From Collinsella aerofaciens (GTDB lineage Bacteria > Actinomycetota > Coriobacteriia > Coriobacteriales > Coriobacteriaceae), in assembly GCA_014846205.1 (NCBI GenBank), contig RKAY01000117.1, forward strand, positions 1-11,578: a stretch of 11,578 nucleotides of DNA, given 5' to 3'. Below are positions 6,713-11,578 of the stretch, piece after piece (positions within the stretch are counted from its first letter, which is position 1; each line of letters begins with the position of its first letter). A model generated the notes under the pieces. It saw only the letters and a program-made list of their open reading frames with translations. It was not told where the DNA came from and searched no databases. Made by a program: the position numbers and the translations under genes.

Positions 6713-7034
6713 CGTTTTGGCATACAAGGGTTATTTCGCCCCAGTCGAGTTCGATGCCGAACAGCATGTGCTAACAGGTATGGTCGCCGGCATTAGGGAC
6801 GCAATCGTATTTGAAGGCTCCACGGCTGAAGAAGTGGAGCAATGCTTCCACGACGCCGTCGACGATTACCTTGAGTTTTGCGCCGAGAAGGGCAAGGAAC
6901 CCGAGCGGGCTTTTAAAGGCTCGTTCAACGTAAGAACGGGCTCTGAGCTCCACAAGCAAGCAGCGCTGGCAGCGGCAAAAAAGGGTGAGTCACTCAATAA
7001 GTTTGTGACTGAAGCAATCGCTGCGGCGTTATAG
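6705..7034 (+). CDS. hicB: HicB-family antitoxin with C-terminal ribbon-helix-helix DNA-binding domain
   Basis: 109 residues from the ATG at 6705, which overlaps the end of hicA by 8 bases and has GGAGG (6695-6699) just upstream; the earlier in-frame ATG at 6690 has no comparable site. The N-terminal half (YKGYFAPVEFDAEQHVLTGMVAGI, described as residues 7-30 in part, then FEGSTAEEVEQCFHDAVDDYL, 36-56 in part) is the HicB partial RNase H fold that masks HicA. Residues 73-107 form a ribbon-helix-helix: strand SFNVR, helix ELHKQAALAAAKKG, helix SLNKFVTEAIA. It should bind HicA and repress the operon through the dyad at 6414-6434. The overlap gives translational coupling, as usual for this pair. 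Confidence 0.9.
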   Translation: MSNVLAYKGYFAPVEFDAEQHVLTGMVAGIRDAIVFEGSTAEEVEQCFHDAVDDYLEFCAEKGKEPERAFKGSFNVRTGSELHKQAALAAAKKGESLNKFVTEAIAAAL

Positions 7035-7168
7035 CATTAACGCATAGACCCAAACAACCACAAAGGGCGCAGTTCGCAGGCTTATTTGCGGTGGCCTTAC
7101 TGCCCATATCGCGTTTGCCCAGATAAAACCTGCCAAAATAAACCTGTCCCTTTTCGGCAGGTTTGCTA
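7035..7168. promoter_or_regulatory. hicB-cyclo-ligase gap with degenerate repeat and leader hairpin
   Basis: 7047-7096 looks like a decayed copy of the hairpin repeat (AACAACCACAAAGGGCG, then CTTATTTGCGGTGG), with the stem mostly lost. At 7126-7164, AAACCTGCC plus AAAA (7126-7138) pairs with TTTT, a bulged C, and GGCAGGTTT (7151-7164) around a 12-base loop; this strong hairpin could end hicAB transcription. It finishes about 6 bases before the GGAGG of the next gene, so it may also act on translation of that gene. No clear promoter for the cyclo-ligase gene is seen. Confidence 0.5.
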
Positions 7169-7180
7169 GAGGAGGTTGAG

Positions 7181-7777
7181 ATGGATAAGGCTGAGTTGCG
7201 GCGGGCGGTGATTGCTCGGCGCGACGCTCTTGATTTGGATGTGCGGGCGGCAAAGTCTGCTGTCATTTGCGCGCGGCTCGTTGAGCTGCTGGACCGTTCG
7301 GATGCCGCGGCGCCGCACACCGTTGCCGTCTATGCCGCGATGGGTTCCGAGGTCGACCCAGCCGCGTTTGCCGCAGCGGCCGCCGCACGCGGCTGGCGCG
7401 TAGCCTATCCATGCATGCTCTCGGCAACAGACGCCGTGGCTTGCGGCCAGCGCATGTGCATGCGGGCAGTCTCTGTCGGCGATGCGTCCGAGGTCCCGTT
7501 TATCGCCCACCCTACGCGGGCCTTCGCAGCCATGGACGTCGACAGCGACCACTTCCCCATCGTGCCTGCCAAGGCTCTCGACATGATCATCGTGCCCCTC
7601 GTAGCCTTCGATCGCACCGGCGCGCGCCTGGGCTACGGCGGAGGCTGCTATGACCGCTACTTGCCTATGCTCTCGCCCGCATGTCAAATCGTCGGCATCG
7701 CCTTTGACAAACAACGCGTCGATCACGTTCCCACCGATGCCCACGACCTGCCGCTGCCCAATATCGTCAGCGCCTAA
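7181..7777 (+). CDS. 5-formyltetrahydrofolate cyclo-ligase
   Basis: 198 residues. The enzyme (EC 6.3.3.2, YgfA/MTHFS family) converts 5-formyl-THF to 5,10-methenyl-THF using ATP, returning a storage or inhibitory folate to the one-carbon pool in the cytoplasm. Diagnostic motif: VPLVAFDRTGARLGYGGGCYDRYL region (residues 138-161), with RLGYGGGCYDR at 149-159 matching the family's R-L-G-x-G-x-G-x-Y-D-R. N-terminal KAELRR and the YAAMGSEVDP segment (51-60) also fit. Start ATG at 7181 is favoured over the upstream in-frame TTG at 7163, since GAGGAGG lies just before it (7170-7175). Length is normal. It is 146 bp downstream of hicB, behind a hairpin, so probably not part of that operon. Confidence 0.95.
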   Translation: MDKAELRRAVIARRDALDLDVRAAKSAVICARLVELLDRSDAAAPHTVAVYAAMGSEVDPAAFAAAAAARGWRVAYPCMLSATDAVACGQRMCMRAVSVGDASEVPFIAHPTRAFAAMDVDSDHFPIVPAKALDMIIVPLVAFDRTGARLGYGGGCYDRYLPMLSPACQIVGIAFDKQRVDHVPTDAHDLPLPNIVSA

Positions 7778-7802
7778 CGGCTGGCACGCTGCACCCCACA
7801 AA

Positions 7803-7872
7803 AATGAGCGTGGAAAATCTCCCGTTTTGGGCCTGCTCGGGGGCAAAAAACGGGAGATTATCCACGCTCATT
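7803..7872. repeat. 26-bp-stem palindrome, head of repeat cluster 1; possible terminator
   Basis: Arms 7803-7828 and 7847-7872 pair in 25 of 26 positions (one A-A mismatch, 7815/7860) around an 18-base loop that begins GGGCCTG. It lies 25 bases after the cyclo-ligase stop, between two converging genes, so it may serve as a terminator for either strand. It begins a 115-bp block (7806-7920) that recurs at 9256-9370 in the same orientation. Confidence 0.85.
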
Positions 7873-7880
7873 ATTCAAAC

Positions 7881-7972
7881 GTCCGATAATCCACGCTCGT
7901 GTGTCCGAAAATCCACGCTCAACCAATGCGCGTCTAAATTTCCACGCTCGTCCGTCCGGATTTCCACGCTCG
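7881..7972. repeat. Four direct units following the palindrome, repeat cluster 1
   Basis: Units with the core GTCC..N..WTCCACGCTC lie at 7881-7899, 7903-7920, 7931-7950 (CGTCTAAATTTCCACGCTCG) and 7954-7972 (GTCCGGATTTCCACGCTCG). Start-to-start spacing is 22-28 bases. Each ends in the same TCCACGCTC that forms the outer arm of the palindrome. Too irregular and too short to be a CRISPR array. Confidence 0.8.
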
Positions 7973-7997
7973 TGCAGCCTAACGCCCTGCAACCGTC

Positions 7998-8960
7998 TCA
8001 GCAGGCACGCGGCACGCCGGCAACCTTGAGCTTGCGGTCGAGCTTTGTCGGATCCCTTAGGTCATCCCAGCACAAGCGCACAATCTTGCAGTTATCGAGC
8101 ATCGAAAGCCTCGACTCGCGCTGGCGCTCGTCAAATTGCGCCTTTGCGAGCTTGCCCTCCTCCGCCGCCTTCTCGCTTTTAACGAATCCGTCGAACTCCC
8201 CAATAATCAACCGGTCACCCACGCGCCACAAATAGTCAACGCGATACGGCCTTCCCGGCTCAACCGGATCGAACAGCTCAACTTGCAGCTCCGGAACCTG
8301 CCAGCCGCGCTCGATCATCAGCGCCCGCGCCTTGGACTCGCCGCCGCTTTCCGACAGGCCGTCGGCACACCGTGCAACCCTGCGCGCCGTCACAACACCG
8401 CGGCGATTCAAGCCAAGCTTGTTAACTGCCTCAATGAGATGTTCCTTCGACAAAAGCTGCTCATGGAGCGCCGAGTCCGCAATGATCAGCCCTTCGACAA
8501 ACGATGCATCAACCAGACAATCCGCAATTGTTTGATCGATATCGGTCACGGCAATATCCATCTGGCTTGCCCGTGTTCGATAAGCATACCGATGGCGAAT
8601 GATCTGAGAGCCCGGCGTCGTCGATTGCGCCGGCGCCACGGCGATATGGATGTGCGTCAAATTGGTATGCGAAACCGAAAGGCCATAGATAACAGCCGCC
8701 GTATAGGAGCAAAACGTCCAGCCGGGGTGCTTTTGTGCAAGCGCCCGTACCCGATGCAGATAACGCTGCCGAAACTTGAGCTCGGACCAGTATTCCGGAC
8801 GCGCATACAACCCCGGCATGACCACTTCGAGACTTCCCGCCGCCGCCCGCCGCTCAATCTGCTTTGCTTCCGCCGTCGTGCGCGCGTACACGCAGCTCAT
8901 CTGCTGCTCGCACGCTTTAATGTGGCCCGTGAGTCTTTGATTCGCCGTCATGTTTGCCAT
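7998..8960 (-). CDS. AbiEi-like protein with C-terminal PD-(D/E)xK (DUF559/Vsr-like) nuclease domain
   Basis: 320 residues from the ATG at 8960, preceded by TTGGAGG (8965-8971); an in-frame ATG at 9023 lacks such a site. The N-terminal part resembles AbiEi antitoxin-type proteins: a helix-rich start, AAAGSLEVVMPGLYAR (39-54, key residues given), and WTFCSYTAAVIYGLSV (81-96), the usual 'S..sAa...gl' segment. Residues 204-300 look like a restriction-type nuclease: E208 in SGGESKARALMIERGW, D242 in YRVDYLW, and E255 with D257 in IIGEFDG, plus K261 or K264, as in DUF559/Vsr-like domains. No partner AbiEii nucleotidyltransferase gene is adjacent. It may be a stand-alone defence, repair or element-linked nuclease; activity is inferred from residues alone. 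Bracketed by copies of the palindromic repeat. Confidence 0.7.
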   Translation of the reverse strand: MANMTANQRLTGHIKACEQQMSCVYARTTAEAKQIERRAAAGSLEVVMPGLYARPEYWSELKFRQRYLHRVRALAQKHPGWTFCSYTAAVIYGLSVSHTNLTHIHIAVAPAQSTTPGSQIIRHRYAYRTRASQMDIAVTDIDQTIADCLVDASFVEGLIIADSALHEQLLSKEHLIEAVNKLGLNRRGVVTARRVARCADGLSESGGESKARALMIERGWQVPELQVELFDPVEPGRPYRVDYLWRVGDRLIIGEFDGFVKSEKAAEEGKLAKAQFDERQRESRLSMLDNCKIVRLCWDDLRDPTKLDRKLKVAGVPRAC

Positions 8961-9015
8961 ATCGCCTCCAAACTCTTGGAACGGCGCCAACGTACCAGAC
9001 GGTTTCATGCGAAGT

Positions 9016-9050
9016 CTGACCAAATGCTGTCCAGCAGCTGACCAAATGCT
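9016..9050. repeat. 13-bp direct repeat upstream of the nuclease gene, candidate operator
   Basis: CTGACCAAATGCT occurs exactly at 9016-9028 and 9038-9050, start to start 22 bp, or about two helical turns. It lies 56-90 bp upstream of the nuclease gene's ATG, where a promoter and operator are expected. AbiEi proteins of known AbiE systems repress their own promoters, so autoregulation is a reasonable guess. No good -35/-10 pair could be read here. Confidence 0.5.
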
Positions 9051-9255
9051 TGACGGTTTTGGACGTTTTAGGCCAATGCTCTATATCTGCAGGTAGAGCG
9101 GTTGTCCAGAGGTCCCTGTCTCCACATTTTTATGCCTCAAAAGCCGTCGATTTCCTTAAAAGAAAATATACTGTGGCTCGAAACTACCTAGTTTGCGATG
9201 TAATCCGTATGCACTCGACGCGTGGTGCTGCCGCCTACGACGGCTGCAGAAAATC

Positions 9256-9319
9256 GAGCGTGGAAAATCTCCCACTTTGGGCCTGTTCCTCGACCAAAAG
9301 TGGGAGATTATCCACGCTC
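9256..9319. repeat. 23-bp-stem palindrome, head of repeat cluster 2
   Basis: Arms 9256-9278 and 9297-9319 pair in 22 of 23 positions, with the A-A mismatch at the same place as in the 7803 copy, around an 18-base loop beginning GGGCCTG. Two stem pairs differ from the other copy in a compensating way (A9274-T9301 and C9275-G9300 against G7824-C7851 and T7825-A7850). It lies downstream of metA on the minus strand and could act as its terminator. Confidence 0.85.
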
Positions 9320-9330
9320 ATTCAAAAAGC

Positions 9331-9371
9331 GTCCGATTATCCACGCTTGTGTGTCCAATTATCCACGCTCG
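9331..9371. repeat. Two direct units following the palindrome, repeat cluster 2
   Basis: GTCCGATTATCCACGCTTG at 9331-9349 and GTCCAATTATCCACGCTCG at 9353-9371, 22 bases apart, separated by TGT as in cluster 1 at 7881-7920. The whole 115-bp block aligns with 7806-7920 without net length change. The array ends after two units here, against four in cluster 1. Confidence 0.8.
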
Positions 9372-9413
9372 TCACGCGGCGGCCACGGCGGCAGTCACGG
9401 CCACGGCCGCGGC

Positions 9414-10340
9414 CTAGTGCTCCTCGCCGGCGCGGGCCAGGTCGTAGGGCGTGGTCTGGTAGACGTAGTAGTTGAGCCAGTTGGTGTAGAACAGCTGAGC
9501 CTGGCTGCGCCAGACGTTGCGCGGCTCGGCGGTGGGGTCGTCGCCCGGGAAGTAATGCGCTGGCACCTGAGGGTTGAGCCCGCGCTTCACGTCGCGCTCG
9601 TACTCCAGGCGCAATGTGTCGGTATCGTACTCGGGATGGCCAAAGACAAAGAAGCGACGGCTGTCGGTCGACTTGACGATGTACAGGCCCACCTCGTCGG
9701 ACACGGCCACGACCTCAAGCTGCGGCTCGGCCTCCACGTCCTCGCGGCGCACATCGGTGTTGCGTGAATGCACGGCATAGAAACGGTCGTCGAAGCCGCG
9801 GACCAGCGGGCTTTGCGGCTTCACCAGATAATGTTCGAACACGCCGCTCGCCTTTGCCGGCAGGTCGTGCTTCTGAATACCGTAGTGATGGTACAGGCCG
9901 GCCTGCGCGCCCCAGCAAATGTGCAGCGTAGAGTGCACGTGCGTGGTGGACCAATCCATAATCTGGCAGAGCTCGGGCCAGTAGTCAACCTCCTCGAACG
10001 GCATCTGTTCCACCGGCGCGCCCGTGATGATCAAACCGTCGTAGTGGATGTCGCGGATGTCGTCGAACGTGCGGTAGAACGTCTCCAGGTGGCCGGCACT
10101 CACGTGCGTGGCCTCGTGCGTTTTGGTGCGCAGCAGATCCACCTCAACCTGCAGCGGCGTGTTGGAGAGTTTGCGCATGATCTGCGTCTCGGTGGCGATC
10201 TTGGTGGGCATGAGGTTGAGGATGAGCACGCGCAGCGGACGGATGTCCTGGTGCAGCGCGCGGTACTCGGTCATGACAAAGATGTTCTCGCTCTCGAGCT
10301 GCGCGGCGGCAGGGAGGGCGTCGGGGATGCGAATGGGCAT
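9414..10340 (-). CDS. metA: Homoserine O-acetyltransferase (MetA family)
   Basis: 308 residues, start ATG at 10340 with AAGGAG about 6 bases upstream. It acylates the hydroxyl of L-homoserine, the first committed step of methionine synthesis, in the cytoplasm. The N-terminus [11 protein letters not shown] and length are typical of the MetA (not MetX) family. Catalytic residues are in place: C142 in ICWGAQA, H235 and E237 in FGHPEYD, and R249, which holds the substrate carboxylate. Residue 111 is Glu ([13 protein letters not shown]); in characterised MetA proteins Glu at this position goes with acetyl-CoA and Gly with succinyl-CoA, so acetyl transfer is predicted despite the common 'succinyltransferase' label. 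No other met gene or SAM riboswitch is seen nearby. It diverges from the dehydrogenase gene. Confidence 0.96.
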   Translation of the reverse strand: MPIRIPDALPAAAQLESENIFVMTEYRALHQDIRPLRVLILNLMPTKIATETQIMRKLSNTPLQVEVDLLRTKTHEATHVSAGHLETFYRTFDDIRDIHYDGLIITGAPVEQMPFEEVDYWPELCQIMDWSTTHVHSTLHICWGAQAGLYHHYGIQKHDLPAKASGVFEHYLVKPQSPLVRGFDDRFYAVHSRNTDVRREDVEAEPQLEVVAVSDEVGLYIVKSTDSRRFFVFGHPEYDTDTLRLEYERDVKRGLNPQVPAHYFPGDDPTAEPRNVWRSQAQLFYTNWLNYYVYQTTPYDLARAGEEH

Positions 10341-10551
10341 GGATGCTCCTTACGAGTCAGTTGCAGCTATGGTACAACGAGCGGCCCCATCCGCGCGAGC
10401 ACATCGCCCAGCGATGCCGCCAGCGGCCCAAATCACTCCAAAAGTAGAGATTAAGGCATGTCCCAAAAATCTGCGACGCTTTAGCCTAGCAAAGTGGCAA
10501 CAGGACGCTACAATGGTTCGACGCGAAAAACTCGGCCGAAAGGATACATAT
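10341..10551. promoter_or_regulatory. Divergent promoter region between metA and the dehydrogenase gene
   Basis: For the dehydrogenase gene, TACAAT at 10509-10514 is a good -10, 38 bases before the ATG, but no clear -35 is found; GAAAGGA (10538-10544) is the ribosome binding site. For metA, a minus-strand TACCAT (10374-10369) is a weak -10 candidate. A small perfect hairpin, CATCGC (10402-10407) and GCGATG (10411-10416), lies between them. No riboswitch fold was recognised. Confidence 0.4.
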
Positions 10552-11529
10552 ATGTACCAGACGCGTAAGATCGGTGTGGTCGGCCAGGGCCACGTAGGAG
10601 CACATGTCGCCAACAGCCTGCTCATGCAGGGCATTGCCGATGAGCTGTACCTGTGCGATATCAACGAGGCCAAGGTGACGTCCGAGGTCCAGGACCTGCG
10701 CGACTCCCTTTCGTTTGTCCCGTACAACACCAAGATCGTCAACTGCTACGACCACTACGAGGAGCTGGCCTGCTGCGACGTCATCGTCAACGCCGCCGGC
10801 AAGGTCGCGCTGGCCGCCGGCAACCGCGACGGTGAGCTGTTCTTTACCACCGACGCCGCCCGCACCTTTGCCAAGCGTATCGTCGACGCCGGCTTCGACG
10901 GCGTCTTCGTAAGCATCTCCAACCCCTGCGACGTCGTGTGCACCGAGTTGTGGCACCTGACCGGCTACGATCCCAAGAAGATCATCGGCTCGGGCTGCGG
11001 CCTGGACTCCGCCCGCCTGCGCACCGAGATCTCCAAGAAGGTCGGCGTGAGCCCCAAGTCCATCGACGCCTACATGATCGGCGAGCATGGCTTTAGCCAG
11101 CTGGCTGCCTTTAAGGCCGCGACCATCGCCGGCAAGAGCCTCAACGAACTTCAGGCCGAGAACCCCGACAAGTATGCCTTCGACCACATGGAGATCGAGG
11201 AACTCGCGCGCAAGGGCGGCTATGTAACCTACCAGGGCAAGCAATGCACCGAGTACGCCGTCGCCAACTCCGCCGCGCGCGTCTGCGCCGCCGTGCTGCA
11301 CAACGAGCACGCCGTGCTTTCGGCCTCTACGCTTATGACCGGCCAGTATGACGAGGAGGGCATCTTTACCTCCCTGCCGTGCGTGATCGGTGCCGAGGGC
11401 GTCGAGGAGGTCTACACGCTGGACCTGTCCGAGTACGAGCTCGAGGGCTTCCACAAGAGCTGCCAGCACATCCGCGACAACATCGCCCAGCTCGACTGGT
11501 GGGACGCCGAGGCCTACGACGCGAAGTAG
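10552..11529 (+). CDS. NAD-dependent L-lactate / L-2-hydroxyacid dehydrogenase (LDH/MDH superfamily)
   Basis: 325 residues from the ATG at 10552, the first in-frame start after a ribosome binding site. Rossmann motif GQGHVG (11-16) and D36 after the second strand (LYLCDIN) predict NAD rather than NADP. Catalytic set: H179 in IGEHGFSQ, D152 and R155 in LDSARLR, and R92 in the mobile loop. It reduces a 2-keto acid to the L-2-hydroxy acid, or the reverse, recycling NADH during fermentation. The loop before R92 (NAAGKVALAAGNRDGEL) lacks the Gln and Pro-Gly of classic lactate dehydrogenase (KPGESR type) and resembles L-2-hydroxyisocaproate dehydrogenases, so a bulkier 2-keto acid substrate is possible. 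The gene stands alone; the 49 bases after it show no terminator. Confidence 0.9.
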   Translation: MYQTRKIGVVGQGHVGAHVANSLLMQGIADELYLCDINEAKVTSEVQDLRDSLSFVPYNTKIVNCYDHYEELACCDVIVNAAGKVALAAGNRDGELFFTTDAARTFAKRIVDAGFDGVFVSISNPCDVVCTELWHLTGYDPKKIIGSGCGLDSARLRTEISKKVGVSPKSIDAYMIGEHGFSQLAAFKAATIAGKSLNELQAENPDKYAFDHMEIEELARKGGYVTYQGKQCTEYAVANSAARVCAAVLHNEHAVLSASTLMTGQYDEEGIFTSLPCVIGAEGVEEVYTLDLSEYELEGFHKSCQHIRDNIAQLDWWDAEAYDAK

Positions 11530-11578
11530 GCCGCTGGTTGACGCGACAACTCGCTCATACGGACACCATGCAAAGCGG

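Larger units (their letters stand above)
8961..9413. other. 453-bp intergenic region
   Basis: Between the nuclease gene's start and the end of metA. It holds the nuclease gene's leader, a 13-bp direct repeat (9016-9050), about 190 bp (9060-9250) of moderate GC in which I see no gene or clear promoter, repeat cluster 2 (9256-9371), and a GC-rich stretch with GGCCACGGC-type repetition and the palindrome GGCCGCGGCC (9405-9414) at the metA stop. Confidence 0.7.

Noticed and set aside
7881..7972. CRISPR array
   Set aside because: Only four short, imperfect units with 22-28-base period and almost no spacer. The same units occur in other clusters together with a long palindrome, which is typical of an intergenic repeat family.
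7998..9023. Longer version of the nuclease gene starting at 9023
   Set aside because: No ribosome binding site at that ATG and it would include the direct-repeat side of the leader. TTGGAGG is placed for the ATG at 8960.
8136..9041. 301-residue open frame on the plus strand
   Set aside because: Antisense of the AbiEi-nuclease gene. It is rich in Arg and has no recognisable domain, and the minus-strand gene has a good ribosome binding site and motifs.
9222..9767. 181-residue plus-strand frame starting in the repeat cluster
   Set aside because: It reads through the palindrome and then antisense to metA, and shows no protein signature.
10108..10551. Upstream extension of the dehydrogenase frame
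   Set aside because: It overlaps metA in antisense and runs through the divergent promoter region. The Rossmann motif sits at residues 11-16 when the start is at 10552, as expected.
10486..11469. 327-residue open frame on the minus strand
   Set aside because: Antisense shadow of the dehydrogenase gene, which has complete catalytic motifs on the plus strand.

Overview
The window reads as chromosomal DNA from a high-GC Gram-positive gut bacterium of the class Coriobacteriia, most likely Collinsella or a close relative. This is an inference from four things: strong G/C third-position codon use in the long genes, Shine-Dalgarno sites of the AAAGGAG/GGAGG type, the mix of housekeeping genes, and the intergenic repeats, which look like those I associate with Collinsella genomes. 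No database was consulted.

Layout from left to right: (1) complement(<1..916), the N-terminal part of an AlbA_2 (Schlafen-type) ATP-binding regulator-like protein, cut by the window edge. It lies behind 978..1213, which carries two similar blocks of repeated TATCTCTC elements. (2) 1226..1320, a diverged member of an intergenic palindromic repeat family. (3) 1457..4501, a 1014-residue M16C zinc metallopeptidase. (4) A convergent gene, complement(4565..6235), encoding a membrane-anchored mosaic protein (zinc ribbon, membrane helix, EF-hand loop, leucine-rich segment, YD-like repeats). It is bracketed by two near-identical hairpin repeats at 4515..4553 and 6315..6353. (5) hicA-hicB (6449..7034), a toxin-antitoxin pair of visibly lower GC than its neighbours. 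Two sigma-70-like promoters can be read upstream, one overlapping a LexA-like box and one overlapping a perfect inverted repeat. (6) 7181..7777, 5-formyltetrahydrofolate cyclo-ligase. (7) complement(7998..8960), an orphan AbiEi-like protein with a C-terminal PD-(D/E)xK (DUF559/Vsr-like) nuclease domain, bracketed by two 115-bp direct copies of the palindromic repeat. (8) complement(9414..10340), metA, with Glu at the position that marks acetyl-CoA-using enzymes. (9) 10552..11529, an NAD-dependent L-lactate/L-2-hydroxyacid dehydrogenase.

The housekeeping genes (peptidase, folate salvage, methionine synthesis, hydroxyacid metabolism) are separate transcription units rather than one pathway. Between them sit accessory items: the AlbA_2 gene, the surface-type mosaic protein, hicAB and the repeat-bracketed nuclease. 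The most unusual signals are the paired 115-bp repeats around the nuclease gene, whose stems differ by two compensatory base-pair changes, the TATCTCTC array, and the double promoter architecture of hicAB.
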